64,000 bases of DNA, taken from positions 1 to 64,000 of the forward strand of contig JAHHIB010000004.1 in the NCBI GenBank assembly GCA_019359075.1. Reading direction: 5' to 3'. Position 1 is the first letter of the stretch. Each line of letters starts with the position of its first letter. A program made the translations under genes and the position numbers. The stretch is from Kalymmatonema hyalinum WJT4-NPBG1. Its GTDB lineage: Bacteria; Cyanobacteriota; Cyanobacteriia; Cyanobacteriales; Nostocaceae. The notes under the pieces were generated by a model. The model saw only the letters and a program-made list of their open reading frames with translations. It ran no database searches and was not told the DNA's origin. Below, piece after piece: positions 7,638 through 17,253 of the stretch.

Positions 7638-8591
7638 ATGTCTTTCAAGTTCAATCGTGGATTGTTTAAATATGACTTCGTAGATCATCACGCGGTTCTG
7701 TGTGTCCCAGTTGATGCGGATGTTAAAGATATTCGCAAACGCTATCTCAATATCGCCCGTCGCCTGCATCCTGATACCTGTAAGGCTGCAAGCGATGCTG
7801 AGAAACAATTGGCTGGTGAATTGTTGTCTAAGCTAGTGAATCCAGCATATAAGATTCTGTCTCATGAGAAAAATAGAACAGAATATATTTTAGTTTTGTC
7901 GCAAATGGGCAAGCGCTTAGTTCAAGAACCTGCTTCGGTGGAACTTTCTAGCGATGCGGCGAAACAGCTAGCCAGTGCGCCCAATTTCGAGCATATCTAT
8001 AAGAGTGCGATCGCCAAAATCGCTGAAACTCAATATGACTCCTTACAAACAGTGCAACAGACTATCGCCCAAGTCAGCGAGTTGAATTTGGTATATGTCA
8101 TGCGCAGTGCTGGCAAATTATCACAAGCAGCGTCACCGCCAGTAACTCAACCAAAAATTCCAACGAGTGCGCCAGCAGTTAACACCCCTATAGTCCCACC
8201 GCCGCCAACACAGCAAGAAGATTCAGTTGTCCTTCATTACATTCGTCGCGCTCAAGAGTTAATCGCAAAAAATCAATTGGCACAAGCTAGGGTAGAATTA
8301 CAAGATGCCCTGAAGCTAGAGCCAAATAATAGTCGTTGCCATAGCTTGATCGGGGTGGTCTATTTGAAGCAAAATTTAACCACAACTGCAAAAGTTCACT
8401 TTGATCGCGCCCTCCAATTAGACCCTAAAAATCAAGTAGCGTTGGAAGGGAAACGCAGAGTTGAACAGATAACAGGGCATAAACCTAGTGGTGCGAAGCA
8501 TACAGCATCGCCCAACACTGGGAGTCAGCAACCAGAGAAATCTGGGGGTGGCGGTTTGTTTGGTGGTTTGTTTGGTGGGAAGAAAAAGTAA
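7638..8591 (+). CDS. J-domain/TPR co-chaperone-like protein
   Basis: 317 residues. The N-terminal J-like domain (about 15-85) has a leucine-rich helix II and a helix III. The loop reads RLHPDT: the HPD tripeptide that stimulates Hsp70 is present. A Pro/Thr-rich linker (165-200) leads to two TPR units (about 205-275; AQARVELQDALKLEPNN, KVHFDRALQLDPKN) and a Gly/Lys-rich tail (GGGGLFGGLFGGKKK). It probably recruits DnaK to clients bound by the TPRs. The only ribosome-binding-like sequence (AGGGGAG, 7625-7631) belongs to the TnpB element's right end. The stop overlaps the hisZ start by one base. Confidence 0.85.
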   Translation: MSFKFNRGLFKYDFVDHHAVLCVPVDADVKDIRKRYLNIARRLHPDTCKAASDAEKQLAGELLSKLVNPAYKILSHEKNRTEYILVLSQMGKRLVQEPASVELSSDAAKQLASAPNFEHIYKSAIAKIAETQYDSLQTVQQTIAQVSELNLVYVMRSAGKLSQAASPPVTQPKIPTSAPAVNTPIVPPPPTQQEDSVVLHYIRRAQELIAKNQLAQARVELQDALKLEPNNSRCHSLIGVVYLKQNLTTTAKVHFDRALQLDPKNQVALEGKRRVEQITGHKPSGAKHTASPNTGSQQPEKSGGGGLFGGLFGGKKK

Positions 8592-9832
8592 TGGTATATC
8601 AACCTCCAGTGGGAGCCAGGGATTTATTACCCTTAGATGTGGCTCAAAAACACTGGATCGAAGACAGGCTACAGCAAGTGTTTCACCGTTGGGGATATCA
8701 CAGAATTATCACCTCAACGCTAGAGCGTATGGATACGCTGATGGCGGGGGGAGCAATTCAACGTTCTGCTGTGATTCAACTGCAAAACGCTGACGATGAA
8801 GATTTGGGGCTGCGTCCAGAATTGACAGCCTCTATTGCTCGCACGGCTATCACACGTATGGCAGGTGTGACTTATCCACAACGCCTGTACTACAACGCGA
8901 ATGTCTTCCAAGGGACAAGCGAGTTGAAACACAACCGCCAGCAAGAATTTTATCAAGCTGGCGTGGAGTTGTTGGGCAGTGGCGGTAATTTAGCTGATGC
9001 AGAAATTCTGCTTTTGGTGGCAGAGTGTTTGCAAGCATTGGGTTTGAACCAGTGGCATTTGATTTTAGGTGAGGCTCAAATCACGCGATCGCTCCTCAAA
9101 GCTTTTCCCGCTCATTTACAAGGAAAAATCCGCAGTGCGATCGCTCACCTTGACCGAGTAACCATAGATACTCTACCATTGAGCGATGAACTACGAGAAC
9201 GCGCCATAATCATGCTTGATTTACGCGGAAACCCAGATGATGTGTTGCAAAAAGTTACCAGCCTGGGTTTGGATCAGCCGTTACAAGCAGTCGTAGATAA
9301 CCTCAAATCATTGGTAGAATTACTGAAAAATACAGTAGTCAATACAACAGAAAACCAAGCAAAAGGCATAGAAATTATCCTCGATCTAAGCCTATTACAA
9401 ACCTTTGATTACTACACGGGTATTGTATTTGAGGTAGTCAGCGATACTGATGGACAGGCGCGGGTTGTTGGGCGGGGTGGTCGCTATGACCAGCTTCTAG
9501 GACTTTATCATCCTAAAGGAGAAAATATACCAGGAATTGGCTTTGCATTATTCTTGGAAGATTTACAACAAATTCTCTTGTCTGCTCGGCAATTACCACA
9601 AACGACCCCAGCTAGCAATTGGTTAATTGTACCAGAAACGCCAGATGCCTACGCCGCCGCCTTTGCTTATGCCACAAAACTCCGAGACTCGATCCATCTG
9701 GTGCGAGTAGAAATGGATTTGGGGGGACGGGATGCGGATGAAATTCGGCAATACGCACGCGATCGCCATGTTGCCCAAATTGCTTGGATTAAAGCCGATG
9801 GCGCAACAATGATTGAATCATTAGTCAGATGA
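8591..9832 (+). CDS. hisZ: ATP phosphoribosyltransferase regulatory subunit HisZ
   Basis: 413 residues. A paralogue of the class II histidyl-tRNA synthetase catalytic core, with LRPELTASIAR, TFDYYTGIVFEV and GRGGRYDQLL motifs but lacking the tRNA-binding role. HisZ assembles with short-form HisG to create the first enzyme of histidine biosynthesis and carries the allosteric histidine site. Translationally coupled to the J-domain gene (TAATG). No hisG is in the window. Confidence 0.93.
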   Translation: MVYQPPVGARDLLPLDVAQKHWIEDRLQQVFHRWGYHRIITSTLERMDTLMAGGAIQRSAVIQLQNADDEDLGLRPELTASIARTAITRMAGVTYPQRLYYNANVFQGTSELKHNRQQEFYQAGVELLGSGGNLADAEILLLVAECLQALGLNQWHLILGEAQITRSLLKAFPAHLQGKIRSAIAHLDRVTIDTLPLSDELRERAIIMLDLRGNPDDVLQKVTSLGLDQPLQAVVDNLKSLVELLKNTVVNTTENQAKGIEIILDLSLLQTFDYYTGIVFEVVSDTDGQARVVGRGGRYDQLLGLYHPKGENIPGIGFALFLEDLQQILLSARQLPQTTPASNWLIVPETPDAYAAAFAYATKLRDSIHLVRVEMDLGGRDADEIRQYARDRHVAQIAWIKADGATMIESLVR

Positions 9833-9844
9833 TACAGCCTGGGC

Positions 9845-10035
9845 GTGGGAAACCGTTCGGAGTTCGGCGAAGGCTCACTCGAGCGTTCGACTGAGCGCTC
9901 ACGCCGAAGTCCGCTGAGCGCGGTTCGGCTGAGATCACCGTCGAAGCCTCACGGCGAAGCCCGCCTATGGCACTTGCCTGGGGCACGGGCTAACGCCCTA
10001 CGTGCCACGCTAACGCGTTCCACGACTGGATTCAC
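9845..10035. repeat. GC-rich mosaic of short palindromes
   Basis: Many overlapping inverted repeats built from GTTCGGCGAAGGCTCACTC, GAGCGCTCACGCCGAAG and ACGGGCTAACGCCC-type blocks follow hisZ. An open frame through it (9845-10081) encodes only repeat-derived residues. Similar blocks occur at 10690-10790, 16285-16440 and 37320-37365. The remainder of 10036-10193 holds no gene. Confidence 0.7.
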
Positions 10036-10193
10036 CGCAACGCACTGGCTCCCCTACAAGAATTTTATTTTTACTTTATAAATCAACTCTTATTTAAAGA
10101 TTTTCTGGAATACAAAATGCTAAATCTATAGTACGAAAATATTACTCTTTTTATACGCATCCAATGCTGAGGTTGTGATGCAACCATTCTTTT

Positions 10194-10448
10194 CTATTTT
10201 TCCGCTACCAATTGTTGCTGAATTGTATTGGATTCAGCCTGCTTTAAAGTGCGGGCACCACCGCTTTCCCGGCGAGTTGGAACTCCTCGGTTAGGCGGTA
10301 TTCGAGCTTGCACCCTACCCTGTTTAAGAGTTTTGACTGTTCGAGGTGCATTTTCTTGTAACAGCAATAGATTATGCGTGTCTGCATAGTTAGCTGATAC
10401 AGTGAGTATTCCTACGATTAATGAAGTTATGAGATATTGCGATTTCAT
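10194..10448 (-). CDS. Small secreted protein with DUF928-like motif
   Basis: 84 residues from the ATG at 10448 (MKSQYLITS). A signal-peptide-like hydrophobic stretch covers residues 3-22. The motif IPPNRGVPTRRESGGAR resembles the N-terminal signature of cyanobacterial DUF928 proteins (PPxRGxPxRRxGGG), which are normally about 200 residues long. The sequence ends about 20 residues after it, so this may be a truncated member or a short relative. A longer frame upstream (to 10607) lacks support. Confidence 0.5.
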   Translation of the reverse strand: MKSQYLITSLIVGILTVSANYADTHNLLLLQENAPRTVKTLKQGRVQARIPPNRGVPTRRESGGARTLKQAESNTIQQQLVAEK

Positions 10449-11158
10449 TTTTTTCTTCCTCAGAACAACCCTTCGTAATACAACTTCACCGCTATATATG
10501 TGTTTTTCTGACGAGATATACACTTTTACTGAAACAGCAGTAAATAATATCAATCCCAGGGAGCTATGGCGGTTTTCATTTGTGGACTGACTGTCGAACA
10601 CATACAAAGTAGGTGAATGTGGTATTCTGTCTATCTATAGTGGCGGGGGCTGGTTTGTATGCATCCCTATCAGAGATTGAAATAACCTAACCCTCGCTGA
10701 GTCCCTGAGCCCTGCGGGCACACTGAGCGCAAAGCGTGCTGCAGGCATACGCGTAAGCCTAGCGGCACCGCAGGAGATACCCAAAACCGTCACGACATAT
10801 TTTTTTCTTTGAAACTCATTCTTCTGTCTATTCTTTTACAGTTTTTCTAAATTATTATTAACCTGATCTTATTGCAATTATTTTATTAAGTATTTGAAAT
10901 TAATTAAGTATACTTCAAAATAGCAAATACAAGAGAAAATATTTTTAAAATGAATACTTCAATAAACTAATGGCATAAAACATAAAAGCTTATAAATGTT
11001 ATAGAGTAACATTTTTTTGATAAATATGCTTATAATGATGATCATTTTGAAAAATTATTAAGTAAAAATAATTTAAACATTGAATATGTTATTTATTGAC
11101 AAAAATAAAAAACAAAAGGCGTTAAAACATTTATGAACAGTCGTGATAGAAAAACACC
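10449..11158. other. Gene-free spacer upstream of the FG-GAP pair
   Basis: No gene is seen. 10690-10790 is a palindrome mosaic of the type described at 9845. 10800-11158 is very AT-rich and probably carries the promoter of the first FG-GAP gene, but no -35/-10 pair stands out enough to assign. Confidence 0.5.
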
Positions 11159-12385
11159 ATGTTGGAATCTCCAAACACGCCAAATTCTTCAGCCTTGGGA
11201 GCTAGAGATTCTAGTCCGTTAAATATTCAAAATGCAGATACTTTTGAGAACAATGGTGATTTAAAGACTTTCAGTTTAAACGGCTCCTCACAATCATCAT
11301 TAGATGGAGATGACTTTTCTGGGGCTGCAATAACCCCTAGTCTGAAGAATCCTAATCCGATATTTACTAGTGCAGCGATATATACCGATTTCAACGCAGA
11401 TGGCAAGAACGACAAGTTATGGCGTAATTCTCAAACTGGTGAAACTGCTGTCTGGCTAATGGATGGCACAAATGTTGCCTCTGGTGCTTTTCTTAAGACA
11501 ATGAGTGCAGATTGGGACTTTAAAATTGCGGATTTCAACGGTGATAACAAAACTGACATCATCTGGCGTAATACTCAAACGGGTAATAACGAGATTTGGT
11601 TGATGGACGGCACCACAGTCGCCTCTGAGACATCTGTGACAAACGTTGGTTCAGACTGGACTTTCAGTATTGCTGATTTCAATGCTGACCGCAAAACCGA
11701 CTTTTTCTGGCGTAATCAGACAACGGGTGAGAATGCGGTCTGGGTGATGGATGGCACACAGATTATCGCTGCGTCTTCTTTGCAAACGGTTGACGCAAAT
11801 TGGACAGCTAATGTTGTTGATTTCAACCGTGATGGTAAAACTGACATCTTCTGGCGTAATCAAACAACAGGTGAAAACGCTGTTTCGTTGATAGAGGGTA
11901 CCAACGCTACTACAACTGCGTTGCCAACCCTTGGCACAGATTGGGAAGCTAGCTTCGGAGATTTCAATCTTGACTATCAAACCGACATTCTCTGGAATAA
12001 TAAGACAACAGGTGAGAACGCCGTTTGGCTGATGAATGGCTCAAATGTTGCTTCTCAGGCTGCTTTGCCTACACTCGGTGCAGGTTGGACATCCCAAATT
12101 GGCGATTTCGACGGCAATGGCACAACAGATCTTCTCTGGTACAACCAGCAAACAGGTGAGAGCAAGGCTTGGCTCATGAATGGCACAACCGTTACCAGTG
12201 ACACTGCTCTACCAACGCAAAGCGCAGCCTGGACACCAAGCATTAGCGATGTTGACGGCGACGGCAAGACCGACATCTTCTTCCGCAATTACCAAACAGG
12301 TGAGAATAAGGTTTGGCAGATGAATGGCTCTACCCCCACTGAAACCGCTCTACCGACATTTGATAAGGGGTGGTACACTTTCTAA
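11159..12385 (+). CDS. FG-GAP/VCBS beta-propeller protein A
   Basis: 408 residues. After a Ser/Asn-rich N-terminus of about 70 residues come seven to eight tandem units of about 43 residues with the core DFNGDxKTDIxWRN, xTGENxxWLMDGT and a closing W. The Asp-rich loop (D-x-N-x-D-x-x-x-D) is a Ca-binding signature of FG-GAP/VCBS blades, so the protein should fold as a calcium-stabilised propeller. There is no classical signal peptide; such proteins are often exported by type I or unknown routes and act in adhesion. The neighbouring gene at 12815 is a paralogue. Confidence 0.85.
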   Translation: MLESPNTPNSSALGARDSSPLNIQNADTFENNGDLKTFSLNGSSQSSLDGDDFSGAAITPSLKNPNPIFTSAAIYTDFNADGKNDKLWRNSQTGETAVWLMDGTNVASGAFLKTMSADWDFKIADFNGDNKTDIIWRNTQTGNNEIWLMDGTTVASETSVTNVGSDWTFSIADFNADRKTDFFWRNQTTGENAVWVMDGTQIIAASSLQTVDANWTANVVDFNRDGKTDIFWRNQTTGENAVSLIEGTNATTTALPTLGTDWEASFGDFNLDYQTDILWNNKTTGENAVWLMNGSNVASQAALPTLGAGWTSQIGDFDGNGTTDLLWYNQQTGESKAWLMNGTTVTSDTALPTQSAAWTPSISDVDGDGKTDIFFRNYQTGENKVWQMNGSTPTETALPTFDKGWYTF

Positions 12386-12516
12386 AATGTTTGAATAATT
12401 CGTAATTCTTAATTCGTTATTGACTTGATAATTACCAGTTATCAATTACGAATTGTAGCAATCGTATTTGATTTGTGTGAAAGTGCCTGCGCTTCGCGCA
12501 TAAATCCATTGGTTCA

Positions 12517-12630
12517 GATTCCCGGCTTCTTTAAGAAGTCGGGAATCTTGTTGTTCACGTGCCTCCTATCGGAGGAGCTTACGCGCCGAGAGTGCGTGCT
12601 CGTAGGGCTTATGATTTAGGATTGCTATAT
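12517..12630. repeat. Dispersed palindromic repeat, copy 2, with internal insertion
   Basis: The hairpin core GATTCCCGGCTTCTT/AAGAAGTCGGGAATC (12517-12547) is followed by TTGTTGTTCACG and, after about 50 extra bases of a separate GC-rich palindrome, by GATTTAGGATTGCTATATC. Copy 3 at 61656 has the two tail halves joined, so the extra block looks inserted. The rest of the 12386-12814 spacer is AT-rich and gene-free. Confidence 0.75.
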
Positions 12631-12814
12631 CTAGTACAACGCAGTCTAAATATTAATACTTAGGTTTAAGATAATATGTCATCTTAACAACATATTGGTG
12701 ATAATTGAATGCAGCTTTTTAAAAAGAAGAAAAAATAGCAGATGTTTTGTCTTAACAGAAACTTCACAAAAAAAAAGTTAAAAAAAATATGAACACTAGT
12801 CATAAACAAACATC

Positions 12815-14026
12815 ATGTTTGCATCTGAAACCTTGGACTCTTCTAGAGGTACTAGTGCATTCCAATCTCTCCCAATCTCCGATAGTTTCACAAACACGGA
12901 TGATTTAAATTCTGCTTCGAGCCTTGGACACTCGTCACAACCGCTCCTGGATGAATCGATGGGAGAGCTAGTAGAGACTGCAAAGAATCCCAATCCCAAT
13001 TCCTTGTTTAGTAATGCGGCAGTTGTTGCCGATTTTAACGGTGATGGCAAAACAGACAAATTCTGGCGGAACTCTCAAACAGGTGAAACCGCCGTTTGGC
13101 TGATGGATGGCGCAACGCCGACAGGAGAACTGTTGCCGAATGTAGACTCATCTTGGAATTTTGCTTATGCGGATTTCAACCGCGATGCCAAAACTGACAT
13201 CTTTTGGCGCAATCAGACAACGGGTGAGAACGTCATTTGGCTGATGGATGGCACAAGAATTGCCTCTGCGGTTGCTTTGGAGAAAATAGATTCATCCTGG
13301 ACTTTTAGCATTGCTGATTTTAATGGCGATAGCAGGAGCGATATTTTCTGGCGTAATACTCAAACTGAAGAGAACGCCACTTGGCTGATGGATAGCACAA
13401 ACGTTACTACTGCAGCTTTTCTGTCCAAAACTAACTCATCTTGGTCTTACAGTATTGTCGATTTCGATGGTAATGGCAAAACCGACATCTTTTGGCGTAA
13501 TCAGACTACGGGAGAGAATGCCATTTGGTTTATGAATGGTACTGACTTATCTGGGTATTCTCTGAGGGAACTTGACCCGTCCTGGAATTATACCCTTGGT
13601 GATTTCAACGGCGATAGTAAGACCGACCTTCTCTGGCACGATACTCAAACGGATGAGAATGCCGTTTGGCTGATGAATGGTATTTTCATCACTTCAGATT
13701 CTCTGGAAAAACGTGACTCTTCTTGGAAATCTAACATTGGCGATTTCAACGGCGATGGCAAAACCGATATCTTCTGGCACAACACTCAAACTGGTGAAAA
13801 CACTGCTTGGTTGATGGATGGCACATCAATTGATACTGCGGCTTTTCTCCCTAAAACTGATTCACCCTGGGAATCTAGTATTGGTGATTACAATGGTGAT
13901 GGCAAGAGTGATATCTTCTGGCGCAGATACGACACTGGTGAGAATGTTATTTGGCAAATGAATGGTACCACTGTGTCTGGATCTTCTTCTGTGCAGACAG
14001 TTCCCGTAGAGTGGAATGCTTATTAG
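12815..14026 (+). CDS. FG-GAP/VCBS beta-propeller protein B (paralogue of A)
   Basis: 403 residues with the same plan as the gene at 11159: an N-terminal Ser/Asn-rich leader, then KNPNPNSLFSNAAVVADFNG and about seven units of DFNGDGKTDIFWRN...TGENxxWLMDGT. The same order and length as A indicate tandem duplication followed by divergence. Asp-rich Ca-binding loops are retained in nearly every blade. A clear terminator follows. Probable extracellular or cell-surface protein; partner unknown. Confidence 0.85.
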   Translation: MFASETLDSSRGTSAFQSLPISDSFTNTDDLNSASSLGHSSQPLLDESMGELVETAKNPNPNSLFSNAAVVADFNGDGKTDKFWRNSQTGETAVWLMDGATPTGELLPNVDSSWNFAYADFNRDAKTDIFWRNQTTGENVIWLMDGTRIASAVALEKIDSSWTFSIADFNGDSRSDIFWRNTQTEENATWLMDSTNVTTAAFLSKTNSSWSYSIVDFDGNGKTDIFWRNQTTGENAIWFMNGTDLSGYSLRELDPSWNYTLGDFNGDSKTDLLWHDTQTDENAVWLMNGIFITSDSLEKRDSSWKSNIGDFNGDGKTDIFWHNTQTGENTAWLMDGTSIDTAAFLPKTDSPWESSIGDYNGDGKSDIFWRRYDTGENVIWQMNGTTVSGSSSVQTVPVEWNAY

Positions 14027-14046
14027 AAATTTCTGGTGATGGAGAT

Positions 14047-14105
14047 TAGAAACAACAAGAACGCAGATGATAGAGTTATCATCTGCGTGCGTGTTTCTTT
14101 TTTAT
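14047..14105 (+). terminator. Rho-independent terminator after FG-GAP B
   Basis: A perfect 11-bp stem CGCAGATGATA-GAGT-TATCATCTGCG (14062-14087) extended by an outer AGAAACA/TGTTTCT pairing and followed by CTTTTTTATT. Confidence 0.75.
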
Positions 14106-14152
14106 TCGTTCCCCCTGCTGCTGAAACTCAGCGCCTTGTTGCACTAGTTCGT

Positions 14153-15652
14153 TTAGCTTTTTATTTTCATCCTTTCTTCTAAAGCTTCTCGTGCGTGTTC
14201 TCGGTCGTCAAAATGGATTTTTTCAGTTCCGAGAATTTGGTAGTCTTCGTGACCTTTGCCTGCAAGCAAAACGCCGTCTCCAGGTTGCGCTTGCAATATG
14301 GCAGTACGAATGGCGGTAGCGCGATCGCAGATCACTATCGGTTTCACTGTTTCTGGAATCCCCGCCAAAATATCCTGTAAAATCCTTTCTGGGTCTTCTG
14401 TACGGGGATTGTCTGATGTCACCACGGCGACATCAGCTAATTCAGCAGCGATTCTACCCATTTTCGGGCGTTTAGTGCGATCGCGATCGCCTCCACATCC
14501 AAACACGCAAATCATTTTCCCTGGAATAAACGGACGCGAGGCTTTGAGCAAATTCTCCAAACTATCTGGCGTATGAGCATAATCCACAATCACGCTGATG
14601 TCTTGGTTTGGAGTCATTTGCACCCTTTCCATCCGTCCGGGGACTCCAGGAAAGTCAGGTATTGCAGATGCGACTAACTGCAAATCTAACCCTAATTGTA
14701 AAACTGCTCCGACTGCTGCCAGTAAATTTTCTAGGTTGTATTGACCAACCAGCGGTGAACGAAAAGCGACTTCACCCTTTGGTGTATGTAGCGTACCGCT
14801 GACACCATTCGGCTGGTAATTCAGGTCACTCATCCACAAATTCGCTGTAGAATCATTAACACTATAACTCCAAACTTTTTCTGAGCTCAAGGATGCAATT
14901 AACCGCTTGCCGTATGCATCATCAGCATTAATGATTGCCCGTCCTTTGAGATATTGAGGACTAAACAGCAGTGCTTTTGCTGCAAAGTAATCTTCCATAT
15001 CGCGGTGGAAGTCTAAATGGTCTTGGGTAAGATTGCTAAACACCCCCACCTCAAATTGACAACCCATCACTCGCCCCTGCGCCAAAGCGTGGGAACTCAC
15101 TTCCATCACTCCGTACTCATTCCCAGCATCCATAGCAGTCGCAAGCTGCTGTTGCAGTTCCACAGCAAACGGTGTTGTGTGAACGGCAGTTTGGACAAAA
15201 CCGTTCCAACGAGTGTAGAGAGTGCCCATCAAAGCCGTGGGCAGATTTGCTAATTTAAGAAAATATTCAACAAGGTGGCTGGTTGTGGTTTTACCATTTG
15301 TGCCCGTCACACCCACAAGTTTGAGTTTTTGCCCAGGATAGCCGTAGAAAGTGGCTGCTAATTGGGCACAAACTTTTGTCATGTCATCAGCAGTGATCAC
15401 ACAAGCGGATGGTGTGGGAGGATGTTTCTGTGCTGCTTCAGGAGAAATAATCGCAGCGACAGCACCAGAGGCGATCGCACTTTGCCAAAAGTCCCCACCA
15501 TCAACTCGCGTTCCTGGCATCCCAATAAACAAATCTCCTGGAACGCAAGCATGAGAATTCGTCTTTAAACCCTTTATTTCTGTATCCACAGCTGGATGTT
15601 GTGGTAACTGCACAACACCATCTACACTCGCTAGTAACTCCCGCAGTTTCAT
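14153..15652 (-). CDS. murE: UDP-MurNAc-tripeptide ligase MurE
   Basis: 499 residues. Catalyses ATP-dependent addition of the third residue to UDP-MurNAc-L-Ala-D-Glu in peptidoglycan synthesis. The ATP-binding motif GVTGTNGKTTTSHL and central Mur ligase motifs (MEVSSHAL, NLTQDHLDFH) are present. The motif DNPRTEDP, diagnostic of meso-diaminopimelate as substrate, is present. Full length and cytosolic. Convergent with the FG-GAP gene. HIP1 sites lie inside the gene. Confidence 0.96.
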   Translation of the reverse strand: MKLRELLASVDGVVQLPQHPAVDTEIKGLKTNSHACVPGDLFIGMPGTRVDGGDFWQSAIASGAVAAIISPEAAQKHPPTPSACVITADDMTKVCAQLAATFYGYPGQKLKLVGVTGTNGKTTTSHLVEYFLKLANLPTALMGTLYTRWNGFVQTAVHTTPFAVELQQQLATAMDAGNEYGVMEVSSHALAQGRVMGCQFEVGVFSNLTQDHLDFHRDMEDYFAAKALLFSPQYLKGRAIINADDAYGKRLIASLSSEKVWSYSVNDSTANLWMSDLNYQPNGVSGTLHTPKGEVAFRSPLVGQYNLENLLAAVGAVLQLGLDLQLVASAIPDFPGVPGRMERVQMTPNQDISVIVDYAHTPDSLENLLKASRPFIPGKMICVFGCGGDRDRTKRPKMGRIAAELADVAVVTSDNPRTEDPERILQDILAGIPETVKPIVICDRATAIRTAILQAQPGDGVLLAGKGHEDYQILGTEKIHFDDREHAREALEERMKIKS

Positions 15653-15940
15653 CTTGTGAACCTCGTCACACGTTTTGATTGCGCCTATTCTGCACTATGT
15701 TTTCTATTTCTACAAATACTTTCAGATTACAGAAAACCTATTTGTAAACTGTAATACCTACAGTAAGAACTACATTAATAGCTCGATAGTCATGCACAAG
15801 CCTCACACTTGCGCTGTACCTTCCATACAAATGACTGTTAACTTTACCTAATCTTGTTGTCATCTTCATCTAATGTTAATAAAAATAGTAGTAAGGTTTG
15901 GTATAGTTTGGTGTCTTCTTATCTAAGAGAGAGTTCGTAA

Positions 15941-16225
15941 GTGAGTTACTACAACTTTAATGACCATTTCTGGTCCCCAGAGACAGTTTGTAGTCAATCA
16001 GCACTGCCAAAATCAAATAAAAAAAGTGCTCGCAGGAAAACACTGGGAAGTATTTTGACCTTAGTATGTATTGCTGTTTGGACGCCACTGCTAATCCAAC
16101 TTGTAGTTCCGGGCGTAAAGAAAAATCAGGAACCCATTTCTTTGGAGACTACTAAGCCCGATAGCGATCAGCTTGTGTTCAAGCGTGAGCGCGTTCTTTT
16201 CTATCTACACAGCAGCGATAGATAA
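15941..16225 (+). CDS. Small single-pass membrane protein, unknown
   Basis: 94 residues starting at GTG 15941, preceded by AAGAGAGAG as a possible ribosome binding site. A basic stretch (NKKSARRKT) precedes one transmembrane segment (about 37-58, SILTLVCIAVWTPLLIQLVV), so the N-terminus is predicted cytoplasmic. No family recognised. Confidence 0.55.
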   Translation: MSYYNFNDHFWSPETVCSQSALPKSNKKSARRKTLGSILTLVCIAVWTPLLIQLVVPGVKKNQEPISLETTKPDSDQLVFKRERVLFYLHSSDR

Positions 16226-16710
16226 TCAATAGCTTCTGGTTTGGTGGGAATGAAGGTTGTTGATATCTCATGTTGGCACTCATCTATCAGCGCAGGGCGA
16301 TGGCACGGAGTGCCCGCCGTAGGCGAACGCCCAACTTGCCCTGCTGGAGGCAATCCGCCCTGTTGTAGGTATACTCTGTCTGCTAGAACAAGTGCGATGA
16401 AGAGCGAGCGTAGCGCCCCTTTGAGGCGAGCACCTGCAATGGACCAAACTTAGAGACAATAGCACTTTATAAAAGCTCAGGAAGATATAGAAATCTTTAT
16501 AACAAAATAAAGACTCACAGATAGAACTATCGTTTAGTTAATATGTATTAAGCTGTACTGCGATAGCGCATACCTGGAGTAGTTAGCGATAAATAGCAAC
16601 TATCGTTTGCTGTGTAAGTGCTGCCTGAGGATATGCCTGACAAATCGATGCAAACCGACGCCCGATTAAAGAAATTCAACAAATTCTCTAACGCCGGGCA
16701 GGTCATCCCT
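16226..16710. other. Gene-free spacer with palindrome blocks
   Basis: 16285-16440 is a GC-rich mosaic (GGCACGGAGTGCC, GCGAGCGTAGCGCC blocks) of the same type as at 9845. The rest is AT-rich. A frame extending the downstream gene to 16618 exists but is not used, because a strong ribosome binding site marks a later start. Confidence 0.6.
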
Positions 16711-16725
16711 AAGGAGGAACTCAAC

Positions 16726-17253
16726 GTGTTCAAGCAAATTCTCACAGGTAGCTATGTTTTCGTTTTTTTGCTTGCTAGCAGCCTGTCGGCTCATGCACAA
16801 GTACCAAAACCTGCATCTCCATCTGCATCTCCATCTGCATCTCCATCCTCTCAACCTCAAGTTCCAGCAACACCCCAGACCAAAGTTAATCCAGATGAAC
16901 TTCAGAAATTTGCACGCTCCCTAAAACAGTTGCTAGTGATTGAACAAGGGGCAAATAAGCAGATAGTGCAGCTCATTGGTCAGTCTGGTCTGAGTCAACC
17001 ACGCTTTTTGGAAATATATAAGGCACAGCGAACTCCTTCAGATCAGCCAACAAAAGCAGTGACCTCACAAGAAAAGCAGCAATTTGATAAGGCTTTCACA
17101 AGTCTTAGGTCAATTCAGCAAGAAGCTAATACAAAGATGCAGCAAGTCCTCCAAAAAGAAGGGCTAAATCCAGAAAGCTTCAATAAAATTGAAGCAGCAG
17201 TCAGACAAGATCCGGCGCTTCAGCAAAAAGTGCGGGAGATTATTCAAAGCTAG
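16726..17253 (+). CDS. Secreted DUF4168-domain protein
   Basis: 175 residues from GTG 16726, chosen because AAGGAGG lies at 16711-16717 and the product then starts with a signal peptide (FKQILTGSYVFVFLLASSLS, cleavage after AHA). A Pro/Ala/Ser linker (three repeats of SASP) follows, then the helical DUF4168 region (about 55-170), including FDKAFTSLRSIQQEANTKMQ and LNPESFNKIEAAVRQDPAL. The domain is common in cyanobacterial periplasmic proteins; function unknown. Confidence 0.8.
   Translation: MFKQILTGSYVFVFLLASSLSAHAQVPKPASPSASPSASPSSQPQVPATPQTKVNPDELQKFARSLKQLLVIEQGANKQIVQLIGQSGLSQPRFLEIYKAQRTPSDQPTKAVTSQEKQQFDKAFTSLRSIQQEANTKMQQVLQKEGLNPESFNKIEAAVRQDPALQQKVREIIQS

Noticed and set aside
9845-10081. 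78-residue frame after hisZ
   Set aside because: It is made almost entirely of GC-rich palindromic repeat blocks found elsewhere between genes.
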